Positions 50,337 to 59,849 of a stretch of 64,000 nt of DNA are shown piece after piece. Source of the DNA: Streptomyces sp. R302 (GTDB lineage Bacteria; Actinomycetota; Actinomycetes; Streptomycetales; Streptomycetaceae); assembly GCF_012927245.1 (NCBI RefSeq), contig NZ_JABBGE010000001.1, forward strand, positions 1,021,513 to 1,085,512. The letters run 5' to 3'. Under the pieces are notes generated by a model. The model worked only from the letters and a program-made list of their open reading frames with translations. It was not told the DNA's origin and ran no database searches. Both the position numbers and the translations under genes were made by a program. Positions within the stretch are counted from its first letter, which is position 1. Each line of letters begins with the position of its first letter.

Positions 50337-52088
50337 TCAGCGCAGCTCCACACCCCCGGGCCCGTCGCCCTCCAGCTCCAGCACCCACACCTCGTTCGTC
50401 CCCTCCCGCAGCACCGGGCCCGGCACGAACAGGCCCTCCTGCGGGCCCGCCGACGGCCAGTGGCGGCCCAGGCAGAAGCCGTTCACCCAGACGAAGCCCC
50501 GGCCCGCGCCGGGCAGCCGCAGCTCCGCGTCCCCGGCGCCCGCCACCTCCACCCGGGCCCGGTACAGGCCCCGGCCCGCGTCCTCCGGCACCCCGGCGAA
50601 CGGCACCCGGCCGCCGACCGCCTCCGCCGTGAACGCGTCCAGGCGCAGCCCCCGGGCCCGTACCCCGTGCACGTACTGCCGCTCGTGCAGCAGCCCGCCG
50701 GTGATCCCCTTCGGCTCGCCGAGCCGCGGCCCGTAGTTCACCCGGCCCAGCGACTCCACCCACAGCTCCACCACCGCGGGCCCCGCCACCGGCTCCGGCA
50801 GCACCGCGTCCTCCTCCGTGAGCACCCCGGCGAAGACCCCGTCCACCCGCACCTGCGCCCGGTCCCGCAGCCCCGTCACCGCGAGCGGATACGGCTGCCG
50901 GGGCCCCGGCACGGAGAAGCGGTAGCGCACCACACCCCGGTCGACGCCCAGCTCCTCGAAGGCCGGCGGCACCCCCGCCTCGACCTCCGCCCCGCCCAGC
51001 GCCTCCAGGACCGCGTCCAGCGGCGCCCACTCCGCCACGTCCGCCCGCACCGGCGCAGCGAGCCGGGCCGGCGGCTCCGGAACCTCCGGCAGCGGCCCCG
51101 CCGCGTACTCCGCGAGGACCTCCCGGAAGCGGTGGTACTTCTCCGTCGGCCGGCCCCACTCGTCCACCGGGGCGTCGTAGTCGTACGAGGTCACCGTCGG
51201 CAGCAGCCGCCCGTCGTGCAGGTCGCCGGAGCGGTTCGCGCCCGCCCAGCCGCCGAAGTTCGAGCCCCCGTGCGCCATGTAGACGTTCACCGACGCCCCG
51301 CACTCCAGGACCTCCCGCAGCGCCTTCGCCGCGTCCCCGGCGTCCCGCACCGCGTGCTCCGTGCCCCAGTGGTCGAACCAGCCGCACCAGAACTCCATGC
51401 ACATCAGCGGCCCCGACGGCCGGTGCCGGCGCAGCACCCCGAAGCCCTCCGCCGCGCCCGAGCCGAAGTTCGCCGTCGCGAGGACCCCCGGCACCGAACC
51501 GCCCGTCAGCATGTGGTCCTCCGGCCCGTCCGAGGTGAAGAGCGGCACCGTCACCCCGCACTCCCGCAGCAGCCCCGCCAGCCACTCCAGATAGCGGTCG
51601 TCACTCCCGTAACTCCCGTACTCGTTCTCCACCTGGACCATCAGCACCGGACCGCCCCGGTCCACCTGCCGCGCCACCACCTGCGGCAGCAGCCGCCGGA
51701 ACCACCGCTCCACCGGCGCCAGGAACTCCGGGTCCCGGGTCCGCACCCGCCGCCCCAGGGGCCCCGTCACCCAGTGCGGCAGCCCGCCGTTCTCCCACTC
51801 GGCGCAGATGTACGGCCCCGGGCGCACGAGCGCCCGCATGCCCGCCGCCGCCACCGCGTCCAGGAACCGCCCCAGCGCCTCCGGATCCGCGTACCGGCCC
51901 GGCTCCGGCTCGTGCAGGTTCCACGGCACGTACGTCTCCACGCACTCCAGGCCCATCGCCCGCAGCATCCGGAGCCGGTGCTCCCAGTGCCCCTCGTGCA
52001 CCCGGAAGTAGTGCAGCGCCCCCGACAGCAGCCGCACCGGCCGCCCGTCGAGCAGAAAGTCCTCGTCACCCACAGCGAACGTGCTCAT
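50337..52088 (-). CDS. Beta-galactosidase, GH35 family
   Basis: 583 aa. The barrel begins with LDGRPVRLLSGALHYFRV; the acid/base Glu is in VQVENEYGSYG and the nucleophile Glu in MCMEFWCGWFDHWG. YMAHGGSNFGGWAGA is another family signature. The C-terminal beta-sandwich domains include GRGFVWVNGFCLGRHW. There is no signal peptide, so it acts on imported galactosides. It is divergent from an AraC regulator (81 bp gap), which probably controls it. Confidence 0.94.
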   Translation of the reverse strand: MSTFAVGDEDFLLDGRPVRLLSGALHYFRVHEGHWEHRLRMLRAMGLECVETYVPWNLHEPEPGRYADPEALGRFLDAVAAAGMRALVRPGPYICAEWENGGLPHWVTGPLGRRVRTRDPEFLAPVERWFRRLLPQVVARQVDRGGPVLMVQVENEYGSYGSDDRYLEWLAGLLRECGVTVPLFTSDGPEDHMLTGGSVPGVLATANFGSGAAEGFGVLRRHRPSGPLMCMEFWCGWFDHWGTEHAVRDAGDAAKALREVLECGASVNVYMAHGGSNFGGWAGANRSGDLHDGRLLPTVTSYDYDAPVDEWGRPTEKYHRFREVLAEYAAGPLPEVPEPPARLAAPVRADVAEWAPLDAVLEALGGAEVEAGVPPAFEELGVDRGVVRYRFSVPGPRQPYPLAVTGLRDRAQVRVDGVFAGVLTEEDAVLPEPVAGPAVVELWVESLGRVNYGPRLGEPKGITGGLLHERQYVHGVRARGLRLDAFTAEAVGGRVPFAGVPEDAGRGLYRARVEVAGAGDAELRLPGAGRGFVWVNGFCLGRHWPSAGPQEGLFVPGPVLREGTNEVWVLELEGDGPGGVELR

Positions 52089-52169
52089 GGCCTCACCCTC
52101 GCCCCCTGGCGGCGGACCGGTCCATGGACAAAGATCGTCGCAGTTTGGACGTTACGGAGGGCCACCGGC

Positions 52170-53057
52170 ATGTACCACACCTGGATGCGCTACTTCACGC
52201 CCGGCCCCGTCCACCACCGCCTCGGCCTCGTCTGCCTCGGCGTCGGACTCCAGCACGGCCGCCTCCCCGTCGTCGGCCCCCGCACCCTCGACCACCACGT
52301 CGCCGTCCTCGTCTCCGCCGGCGGCGGCTGGTACCGCTCCGCCGACGGCCGCACCACCCCCGTCGCCGCCCCCGCCCTCCTCTGGCTCACCCCCGGCGTC
52401 CCCCACCACTACGGCGCCGACCCCGCCACCGGCTGGGACGAGTCCTTCGTCGACTTCACCGGACCCGCCGCCGCCACCTACACCGAACTCGGCTACATCG
52501 AACCCGACCGGCCCGTCGTCCCCCTCGCCGACGCCGGCCCCGCCCGCGCCGCCATCGGCCGCATCGCCCGCGCCGCCCGCCCCGGCAACCCCCTCCTGGA
52601 GGTCGAGACCGCCGCCGCCGTCCACGAACTCCTCGTCGCCCTGCGCCGCGCCCGCGCCGACACCGACGCCGACGGCGACCCCGTCCTCACCGGCCTCGCC
52701 CGCGACGCCTTCCAGCCGCTCTCCGTCGCCGAACACGCCGCCCGGCACGGCATGACCGCCGCCGAGCTGCGCGCCGCCGTCCGCCGCGCCGCCGGCTGCA
52801 GCCCCAAGGACTACCTGCTCACCGTCCGCCTCGGCCGCGCCAAGGAACTCCTCGCCGCCACCGAACTGCCCGTCGCCTCCGTGGCCCGCCGCGTCGGCTA
52901 CGACGACCCCGCCTACTTCTCCCGGCTCTTCACCCGAAGGGTCGGACTCGCCCCCGTCCGCTTCCGCGAGCAGCAGGGCCGCGCCGTCCACGGCGGCTGG
53001 AGCGACCGCGTACCGGATCCCGAACACCCGCCCACCCTCACCGGGGACTCCGGATAG
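52170..53057 (+). CDS. AraC family transcriptional regulator
   Basis: 295 aa. The N-terminal cupin (residues about 20-130: VAVLVSAGGGWYRS, LLWLTPGVPHHYG) binds the effector. The C-terminal double helix-turn-helix (LSVAEHAARHGMTAAELRAAVRRAAGCSP and PVASVARRVGYDDPAYFSRLFTRRVGLAPVRFR) is intact. The ATG has GGAGGG upstream. Its position opposite a GH35 gene suggests a galactoside-responsive activator. Confidence 0.92.
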   Translation: MYHTWMRYFTPGPVHHRLGLVCLGVGLQHGRLPVVGPRTLDHHVAVLVSAGGGWYRSADGRTTPVAAPALLWLTPGVPHHYGADPATGWDESFVDFTGPAAATYTELGYIEPDRPVVPLADAGPARAAIGRIARAARPGNPLLEVETAAAVHELLVALRRARADTDADGDPVLTGLARDAFQPLSVAEHAARHGMTAAELRAAVRRAAGCSPKDYLLTVRLGRAKELLAATELPVASVARRVGYDDPAYFSRLFTRRVGLAPVRFREQQGRAVHGGWSDRVPDPEHPPTLTGDSG

Positions 53058-53068
53058 GCTCGCTGACC

Positions 53069-53395
53069 ATGAGCGACACCAGGAACGACTCCCGCGACAT
53101 CGACCCCGCCGTACGGGCCGAGCTGACCCGGCTGCGCGAGTCGATCGACAACATCGACGCCGCCGTCGTCCACATGCTCGCCGAACGCTTCAAGTGCACC
53201 CAGCAGGTCGGCGTCCTCAAGGCCGAGCACCAGCTGCCGCCCGCCGACCCGGCCAGGGAGGCCCGCCAGATCGCCCGGCTGCGGGAACTCGCCGAGAGCG
53301 CCAGACTGGACCCGGCCTTCGCGGAGAAGCTCCTCAACTTCATCATCGCCGAGGTCATCCGCCACCACGAGACGATCGCGGACGGAGCACGCTGA
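53069..53395 (+). CDS. Chorismate mutase (AroQ type)
   Basis: 108 aa. All-helical AroQ fold: ELTRLRESIDNIDAAVVHMLAERFKCTQQVGVLKAEHQLPPADPAREARQ with the expected Arg, Lys and Glu residues for binding chorismate, and a C-terminal helix FAEKLLNFIIAEVIRHHE. It converts chorismate to prephenate for Phe/Tyr. It starts 11 bp after the AraC gene stop and is fused at the TGATG junction to the asparaginase gene. Confidence 0.93.
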   Translation: MSDTRNDSRDIDPAVRAELTRLRESIDNIDAAVVHMLAERFKCTQQVGVLKAEHQLPPADPAREARQIARLRELAESARLDPAFAEKLLNFIIAEVIRHHETIADGAR

Positions 53396-54384
53396 TGGCC
53401 CGCGTCACCGTATTCACCCTCGGAGGCACCATCTCCGCGCGGGGCGGTGACGCGGCCCGGATGACCGGCCCCGAGGTCCTCGCGGCCCTCGGCGCGCCCG
53501 AGGACGTCGAGCTCCGCGACTTCCGCCGGCTCCCCTCCTCCTCCCTCGCCCCCGAGGACCTCGCCGCCCTCGCCGCCGAGGTGAACGAGACCGTCGCGGC
53601 CGGCTCCGGAGTCGTCGTCGTCCAGGGCACCGACACCCTGGAGGAGACCGCCTTCCTCCTCGACCTGCTCTGCCCCACCGGGCGGGCCCCCATCGCCGTC
53701 ACCGGCGCCATGCGCCGCCCCGACCTGCCCGGCGCCGACGGCCCCGCCAACCTCGCCGCCGCCCTCGCCGTCGCCGCCGACCCCGCCTGCCGCGGCCTCG
53801 GCGTCCTCGTCGTCCTCGCCGACCAGATCCACGCCGCCCGGCACGCCCGCAAGACCCACACCACCTCGGTCGCCACCTTCGCCTCGCCCGGCGCCGGACC
53901 CCTCGGCACCGTCGTCGAGGGCACCCCGCGGATCCTGCTCCGCCCCACCGTGCCCACCGCGCCCTGCCGGCTCTCCTACGACCCCACGGTCCGGATCGCC
54001 CTCCTCACCCTCACCCTCGGCGACCGCGGCGAACTGCTCTCCGCCGTCGACGACCGCTTCCAGGGCCTCGTCGTCGCCGCCTTCGGCGCCGGCCACGCCC
54101 CCTCCTGGCTCGTCGAGCCCCTCGCCGAACTCGCCCGCCGCATCCCGGTCGTCCTCGCCTCCCGTACCGGAGCGGGCACCGGCCTCAGCGACACCTACCG
54201 CGGCCCCGGCTCCGAGCACGATCTCCTCCACCACGGCCTGATCCCGGCCGGACCGCTCGACCCCGCCAAGGCCCGGCTGCTGCTCGCCGCCCTCGTCTCC
54301 AGCGGCGCCGCCGGACCCGCCGGCTACGACCGCCCCCGGATCACCGCCGCCTTCGCCCACCTCGACGGCAGCGGTCTCGCGTAG
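53395..54384 (+). CDS. L-asparaginase (type I/II fold)
   Basis: 329 aa. The first catalytic loop is FTLGGTIS (nucleophile Thr12) and the second is VVQGTDTLEETAFLLDL with the Thr-Asp pair. AVTGAMRRPD follows the family, and the C-terminal GAGTGLSDTY is intact. There is no signal peptide, so it is cytoplasmic. Hydrolyses asparagine to aspartate and ammonia. Its ATG overlaps the chorismate mutase stop by one base (TGATG), suggesting translational coupling. Confidence 0.92.
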   Translation: MARVTVFTLGGTISARGGDAARMTGPEVLAALGAPEDVELRDFRRLPSSSLAPEDLAALAAEVNETVAAGSGVVVVQGTDTLEETAFLLDLLCPTGRAPIAVTGAMRRPDLPGADGPANLAAALAVAADPACRGLGVLVVLADQIHAARHARKTHTTSVATFASPGAGPLGTVVEGTPRILLRPTVPTAPCRLSYDPTVRIALLTLTLGDRGELLSAVDDRFQGLVVAAFGAGHAPSWLVEPLAELARRIPVVLASRTGAGTGLSDTYRGPGSEHDLLHHGLIPAGPLDPAKARLLLAALVSSGAAGPAGYDRPRITAAFAHLDGSGLA

Positions 54385-54455
54385 GCCGCGTCTTCCGCGG
54401 CCGGGTTCGGCAACCCCCCTGCCCGCCGACCGGACGATCGGGCAGCATAGGGCCC

Positions 54456-56942
54456 ATGTCCGTACTGACGCGCGACGAAGCGCAGACCCGTGCCCAGCTG
54501 CTCGACGTCCACCACTACACGGTGGACCTCGACCTCACCACCGGCGACGAGACCTTCGGGTCCACCAGCCGCATCCGCTTCACCGCCCGCTCCGCCGGAT
54601 CCACCTTCGTCGAAGTCAAGCCGGACACCCTGCACTCCGCGACCCTCGACGGCGAGCCGCTCGACCCCGCCGCACTCGTCGAGAACCGGCTCCCGCTCGA
54701 CCTCACCGAGGGCGAGCACGAGCTGACCCTCACCGCCACCATGCGCTACTCGCACACCGGCGAGGGCATGCACCGCTTCCTCGACCCCACCGACGGCGAG
54801 TCCTACGTCTACACCCAGCTCTTCATGGAGGACGTCCAGCGCGTCTTCGCCGCCTTCGACCAGCCCGACCTCAAGGCCGTCTTCGACATCGCCGTCACCG
54901 CCCCCGAGGGCTGGACCGTCCTCTCCAACGGCATCACCGAGCAGCAGGCGGACGGCCGCTGGACCGCGGCCACCACCCCGCCGCTCTCCACCTACTTCGT
55001 CTGCGTCGCCGCCGGCCCCTGGCACTCGATCCGCACCGAGCACGCCGGACTGCCCTTCGGCATCCACTGCCGCCGCTCGCTCGCCCCCTACCTCGACGCC
55101 GACGCCGACGAGATCATCGCCGTCACCAAGGCCTGCTACGACCGCTTCCACGAGAAGTTCGACGAGCCCTACCCCTTCGACTCCTACGACCAGGCCTTCG
55201 TCCCCGAGTTCAACGCCGGCGCCATGGAGAACCCCGGCCTCGTCACCTTCCGCGACGAGTTCGTCTTCCGCTCCGCCGTCACCGCCACCGAGCGCATGAC
55301 CCGCGCCATGGTCATCGCCCACGAGATGGCCCACATGTGGTTCGGCGACCTCGTCACCCTCCGCTGGTGGGACGACATCTGGCTGAACGAGTCCTTCGCC
55401 GAGTACATGGGCTACCAGACCGTCAACGAAGCCTGCTCCGACCTCTTCGCCGACACCTGGATCGACTTCGGCGTCGCCCGCAAGGCCTGGGGGTACGACG
55501 CCGACCAGCGCCCTTCCACCCACCCCGTCGCCCCCGACCCCGAGGCCGTCCCCGACACCGCCTCCGCCCTCCTCAACTTCGACGGCATCTCCTACGCCAA
55601 GGGCGCCTCCGCCCTCCGCCAGCTCGTCGCCTGGCTCGGCGAGGCCGACTTCCTCGCCGGCATCAACATCCACTTCAAGCGCCACAAGTTCGGCAACGCC
55701 ACCCTCGCCGACTTCATCGACAACCTCGCCGCCGCCACCGACCGCGACGTCCACGCCTGGGCCGAGCAGTGGCTGCGCACCACCGGCGTCGACACCCTCA
55801 CCCCCCGCCTCACCGGCGAGGGCAGCCGCTGGGAGCTCGCCGTCGACCGCGCCGGCAGCCGCCCCCACCGCATCGAGGCCGGCCTGTACGACCGCCGCCC
55901 CGACGGCGAACTCGCCCTGCGCGAGCGCGTCGCCCTCGACGTCCCGCAGCAGGAGCCCGCCCGCCTCACCGGCCCCCGCCCCGCCCTCGTCGTCCTCAAC
56001 GACGGCGACCTCAGCTACGCCAAGCTCCGCTTCGACGAGGTCTCCGAGGAGTCCGCCCTCCGCGGCCTCGCCCGCATCCCCGACCCGCTCACCCGCGCCG
56101 TCGTCTGGAACAGCCTCCGCGACATGGTCCGCGACGGCGAACTGGCCCCCGCCGCCTACCTGGACGCCGCCCTCGCCCACCTCACCGAGGAGACCGAACT
56201 CGGCATCGTCCAGGGCGTCCTCGCCTTCGCCCGCCAGCAGGTCGCCGACCGGTACGTCCCCGAGGAGCAGCGCCCCGCCGCCCTCGCCACCCTCCGCGAG
56301 ATCGCCCGCGCCCTGCTCCGCCGCACCGAGGACGGCGAGGACCCCGGACTGCGCCTCACCGCCGTCCGCGCCCTCATCGACAGCGCCACCACCCCCGACC
56401 AGATCGCCTCCTGGCTCGACGAGGGCACCGTCCACGGCGGCCCCGAGCTCGACCCGGAGCTGCGCTGGCGCATCCTCGCCCGGCTCGCCGTCCTCGGCGC
56501 CACCGACGAGGCCGCCATCGCCGCCGAGCTGGAGCGCGACCCCAGCGCCACCGGCCAGGAGGGCGCGGCCCGCTGCCGCGCCTCCCTCCCCGACCCGGCC
56601 GCCAAGGCGGCGGCCTGGGCCGCCATGTTCGAGTCCGACGACCTGTCGAACTACCTCTTCACCGCCACCGCGCTCGGCTTCTGGCAGCCCGAACAGGCCG
56701 AGCTGGTAGGCGTGTACGTCGCCCGCTTCTACGACGACGCCGCCGCCCTCGGCGACCGCCGGGGCCCCGCCATGGCCGAGGCCGCCGGCCGGTACGCCTT
56801 CCCCGCGTACGCGATCGACGCCGACTCCCTCGCCCTCGGCGAACGCCGGCTCGCCGACGACGCGATGATCCCGGCCCTCCGGCGCAAGCTCGTCGACCAG
56901 CTCGACGACCTCGCCCGCGCCCTGCGCGTCCGCCAGGGCTGA
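54456..56942 (+). CDS. pepN: Aminopeptidase N (M1 family)
   Basis: 828 aa. The substrate-recognition motif GAMENPG and the zinc motif HEMAHMWFGDLVTLRWWDDIWLNESFAEYMG are complete (His289-Glu290, His293, Glu312). The N-terminal beta domain and C-terminal helical ERAP1-like domain are present, near the usual streptomycete length. Removes N-terminal residues from peptides in the cytoplasm. It is preceded by a 71-bp gap and followed by a terminator. Confidence 0.97.
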   Translation: MSVLTRDEAQTRAQLLDVHHYTVDLDLTTGDETFGSTSRIRFTARSAGSTFVEVKPDTLHSATLDGEPLDPAALVENRLPLDLTEGEHELTLTATMRYSHTGEGMHRFLDPTDGESYVYTQLFMEDVQRVFAAFDQPDLKAVFDIAVTAPEGWTVLSNGITEQQADGRWTAATTPPLSTYFVCVAAGPWHSIRTEHAGLPFGIHCRRSLAPYLDADADEIIAVTKACYDRFHEKFDEPYPFDSYDQAFVPEFNAGAMENPGLVTFRDEFVFRSAVTATERMTRAMVIAHEMAHMWFGDLVTLRWWDDIWLNESFAEYMGYQTVNEACSDLFADTWIDFGVARKAWGYDADQRPSTHPVAPDPEAVPDTASALLNFDGISYAKGASALRQLVAWLGEADFLAGINIHFKRHKFGNATLADFIDNLAAATDRDVHAWAEQWLRTTGVDTLTPRLTGEGSRWELAVDRAGSRPHRIEAGLYDRRPDGELALRERVALDVPQQEPARLTGPRPALVVLNDGDLSYAKLRFDEVSEESALRGLARIPDPLTRAVVWNSLRDMVRDGELAPAAYLDAALAHLTEETELGIVQGVLAFARQQVADRYVPEEQRPAALATLREIARALLRRTEDGEDPGLRLTAVRALIDSATTPDQIASWLDEGTVHGGPELDPELRWRILARLAVLGATDEAAIAAELERDPSATGQEGAARCRASLPDPAAKAAAWAAMFESDDLSNYLFTATALGFWQPEQAELVGVYVARFYDDAAALGDRRGPAMAEAAGRYAFPAYAIDADSLALGERRLADDAMIPALRRKLVDQLDDLARALRVRQG

Positions 56943-56950
56943 TGCCGCCA

Positions 56951-56980
56951 GGACGGCACCCCCCACCCGGGGTGCCGTCC
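56951..56980 (+). terminator. Terminator after pepN
   Basis: A perfect 12-bp stem GGACGGCACCCC / GGGGTGCCGTCC with loop CCACCC. Confidence 0.88.
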
Positions 56981-57045
56981 CCCGTTCGGGTAACAACCCC
57001 CCACTCCGCGGACAGCGGCACACCGGCCCCGGCACCCTGTCGTCC

Positions 57046-58437
57046 ATGCGTGTCGCACCCCCGCCGCCCCTCGCCGCCCAGCCCACCCCGCTCAGCCGAC
57101 TCCTCGGCATCGCCCTGGACGCGCTCCGCACCGGCGCCGAGGAACGCGGCGGGCCGCTGCCGCCCGGCGGACCGGCGGCCGTCACGGCACGCGTGCGCGC
57201 CGCCCTCGGAGCCGTACTCCCCGAGACCGGGACCGGAGCGGACGAGGCGCTGCGCACCCTCGTGCACCTGGTCGCCGCCGGCGCCGCCGACCCCGCGCAC
57301 CCGCTGTGCGCCGCCCATCTGCACACCCCGCCGCTGGCCCTCGCCGCCGCCGCCGACCTGGCCGCCGCCGCGCTCAACCCCTCGATGGACTCCTGGGACC
57401 AGGCCCCGGCCGCCTCCGCCCTGGAGGCCGAGGTGACCGCCGCGCTCGCCGCCGAGGTCTTCCCGGCCGCCGACCGTCCCGACGCGCTCGTCACCACCGG
57501 CGGCACCGAGTCCAACCACCTCGCCCTGCTCCTCGCCCGGGAGCGGCACGGCCCCGGCCTCACCACCGTCACCGGCGACCGCGCCCACCACTCCGTCCGC
57601 CGCGCCGCCTGGCTCCTCGGCCTCCCCGAGCCGGTCACCGTCCCCACCCCGCGCGGCGTCCTCGACCCGGAGGCCACCGCCCGGGTCCTCGCCGACCGGG
57701 AAGGACCGGTCCTCCTCGCCGCCACCGCCGGCACCACCGACGAGGGACTGATCGACCCGCTGCCCGCCCTCGCCGACGCCTGCGCCGCGCACGGCGCCGA
57801 GCTGCACGTCGACGCCGCCTACGGCGGCCCGCTCCTGTTCAGCGCCGCCCACCGCCACCTCCTGGCCGGCCTGGACCGGGCCCGCACCGTCACCCTCGAC
57901 CTGCACAAGCTCGGCTGGCAGCCGGTCGCCGCCGGACTCCTCGCCGTCCGCGACACCGCCGACCTCGCCGCCCTCGCCCACACCGCCGACTACCTCAATG
58001 CCGACGACGACACCGAGGCCGGCCTCCCCGACCTCCTCGGCCGCTCCCTGCGCACCACCCGCCGCCCCGACGTCCTCAAGGCCGCCGTCACCCTGCGCGC
58101 CCTCGGCAGGACCGGCCTCGGCGCCCTCGTCGACCGGTGCATGGAGCACGCCCGGGACCTCGCCGACCTGGTGGAGAAGCACCCGGGGCTCGAACTCCAC
58201 GACCGGCCCGTCCTCACCACCGTCCTCTTCCGCCCGGCCGGCGCCGACGACACGGCGGTCGCCGGGGTCCGCCGCCGGCTCCTCGCCGAGGGCCGCGCCG
58301 TCCTCGGCCGCGCCGAGGCCGACGGCCGGCTCTGGCTCAAGGCCACCCTCCTCAACCCCCACACCACCCCCGACGACCTGGACCGGCTCGTCACCCTCAC
58401 CCTCGCGGCACTCGTGGAAGGCGGCACCGACCGATGA
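57046..58437 (+). CDS. PLP-dependent group II amine decarboxylase (DesA-like)
   Basis: 463 aa. PLP decarboxylase features: GGTESNHLALLLAR, TGDRAHHSVRRAAWLLG with the ring-stacking His, LHVDAAYGGPLL with the PLP-nitrogen Asp, and the Schiff-base Lys in TLDLHKLGWQPVAAG. It most resembles lysine/ornithine-type decarboxylases of hydroxamate siderophore pathways (DesA), which make cadaverine. Its stop overlaps the next gene, an N-hydroxylase, by 4 bp. There is no recognisable iron-box upstream. Confidence 0.85.
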   Translation: MRVAPPPPLAAQPTPLSRLLGIALDALRTGAEERGGPLPPGGPAAVTARVRAALGAVLPETGTGADEALRTLVHLVAAGAADPAHPLCAAHLHTPPLALAAAADLAAAALNPSMDSWDQAPAASALEAEVTAALAAEVFPAADRPDALVTTGGTESNHLALLLARERHGPGLTTVTGDRAHHSVRRAAWLLGLPEPVTVPTPRGVLDPEATARVLADREGPVLLAATAGTTDEGLIDPLPALADACAAHGAELHVDAAYGGPLLFSAAHRHLLAGLDRARTVTLDLHKLGWQPVAAGLLAVRDTADLAALAHTADYLNADDDTEAGLPDLLGRSLRTTRRPDVLKAAVTLRALGRTGLGALVDRCMEHARDLADLVEKHPGLELHDRPVLTTVLFRPAGADDTAVAGVRRRLLAEGRAVLGRAEADGRLWLKATLLNPHTTPDDLDRLVTLTLAALVEGGTDR

Positions 58438-59846
58438 CCGGCAGCACCCCCCAGCAGGACCTCGACCGCCCGCACGACCTGGTGGGCGTCGGCATCGGCC
58501 CGTTCAACCTCTCGCTCGCCGCCCTCGCCGACGGCGTCCCCGGCGGACTCGCCGCGAGCTTCTTCGAGCAGCGCCCGGCCTTCCACTGGCACCCGGGGCT
58601 CCTCATCGAGGGCTCCACCCTCCAAGTGCCGTTCCTCGCCGACCTGGTGACCCTCGCCGACCCGGCCAGCCCCTGGTCCTTCCTCGCCTACCTGAAGAGC
58701 CGAGAGCGCCTCTTCCCCTTCTACTTCGCGGAGAAGTTCCACATCCAGCGGGCCGAGTACGACGCCTACTGCCGCTGGGTCAGCGAGCGGCTGCCAGGAC
58801 TGCACTTCGGCCACCAGGTCGACTCGGTCCGCTGGAACCCCGAACGGCGCCTCTTCGAGGTCGACTTCACCCAGCTCGACCCGGACGGCGAGGCCGCCGC
58901 CCTCGGCCGCGCCTACAGCCGGAACGTGGTCCTCGGCGTCGGCACCGAGCCGTACGTCCCCGAGCCGCTGCGCCCGCTCGCCGACGCCCCCGGCGTGCCG
59001 GTGATCCACGCCGCCGACTACCTCGCCCACCGGGAGTCGCTGCTGGCCGCCGGGCACGTCACCGTCATCGGCTCCGGCCAGTCCGGCGCCGAGGTCTTCC
59101 TCGACCTGCTGCGCGGCCGCCCGGCCGGCGCCGAGCGGATCAGCTGGCTCTCCCGCACCGAGGCCTTCGCGCCGATGGAGTACTCGAAGCTGGGCCTGGA
59201 GCACTTCACCCCCGACTACACCCGCTACTTCCACGCTCTGCCCGAGCAGGTCAGGGGTGAACTCGTGCCCCGCCAGTGGCAGTTGCACAAGGGGATCGAC
59301 GCGGAGACCATCGCCGCCGTCCACGACGAGCTCTACCGCCGCACCCTGCACGGCGGTTGGCCGGACGCCGTCCTCACCCCGGGCGTGCGGGTCCGCACCG
59401 CCGGCCGGGTCGCCACCACCCAGGTCGAGCTCCACCTGGAGCACGTCCAGCAGGGCACCCGGTCCCGGCTCACCACCGACGCCGTCGTCCTCGCCACCGG
59501 CTACCGGGAGCGCCCGGTCGACCGGATGCTCGCCGGTCTCGACCCGTACCTGCGGCACGACGCGGCGGGCCGGGCGAAGATCGACGAGCACTACCGGCTC
59601 GTCCTCGACCCGTCGGTCACCGGCGCGGTGTACGTGCAGAACGCGGAGCGCCACACCCATGGCGTGGGCGCCCCCGACCTGGGGCTCGCGGCCTGGCGCA
59701 GCGCGGTGATCCTCAACGCGGTGACCGGCAAGGAGCCGTACCCGCTGCCGCGCCGGACCGCCTTCACCAGCTTCGGCCTGGTGGCACGAGAGGCGCCGAG
59801 CATCCCGTCGCAGGAACGGAAGCTGACGCCTCTCGTCCAGCAGTAG
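58434..59846 (+). CDS. FAD-dependent N-hydroxylating monooxygenase (DesB/IucD/SidA-like)
   Basis: 470 aa. Flavin-binding VGVGIGPFNLSLAALADG, the NADPH motif VIGSGQSGAEVFLDL, the substrate loop FAPMEYSKLGLEHFTPDYTRYF and the ATGY motif VVLATGYRERP all match the lysine/ornithine N-hydroxylase family. With the coupled decarboxylase it would give N-hydroxycadaverine or N-hydroxyputrescine. No acyltransferase (DesC) or NIS synthetase (DesD) is in the window, so the final product is unclear. Confidence 0.88.
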   Translation: MTGSTPQQDLDRPHDLVGVGIGPFNLSLAALADGVPGGLAASFFEQRPAFHWHPGLLIEGSTLQVPFLADLVTLADPASPWSFLAYLKSRERLFPFYFAEKFHIQRAEYDAYCRWVSERLPGLHFGHQVDSVRWNPERRLFEVDFTQLDPDGEAAALGRAYSRNVVLGVGTEPYVPEPLRPLADAPGVPVIHAADYLAHRESLLAAGHVTVIGSGQSGAEVFLDLLRGRPAGAERISWLSRTEAFAPMEYSKLGLEHFTPDYTRYFHALPEQVRGELVPRQWQLHKGIDAETIAAVHDELYRRTLHGGWPDAVLTPGVRVRTAGRVATTQVELHLEHVQQGTRSRLTTDAVVLATGYRERPVDRMLAGLDPYLRHDAAGRAKIDEHYRLVLDPSVTGAVYVQNAERHTHGVGAPDLGLAAWRSAVILNAVTGKEPYPLPRRTAFTSFGLVAREAPSIPSQERKLTPLVQQ

Positions 59847-59849
59847 GGA

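Noticed and set aside
52089..52169. AraC operator between the GH35 and AraC genes
   Set aside because: Only weak, short repeats (GGTCCATGGAC) are visible; not strong enough to report as a site.
56981..57045. Iron-box for the DesA/DesB-like pair
   Set aside because: No sequence close to TTAGGTTAGGCTAACCTAA was found in the 65 bp before the start codon.
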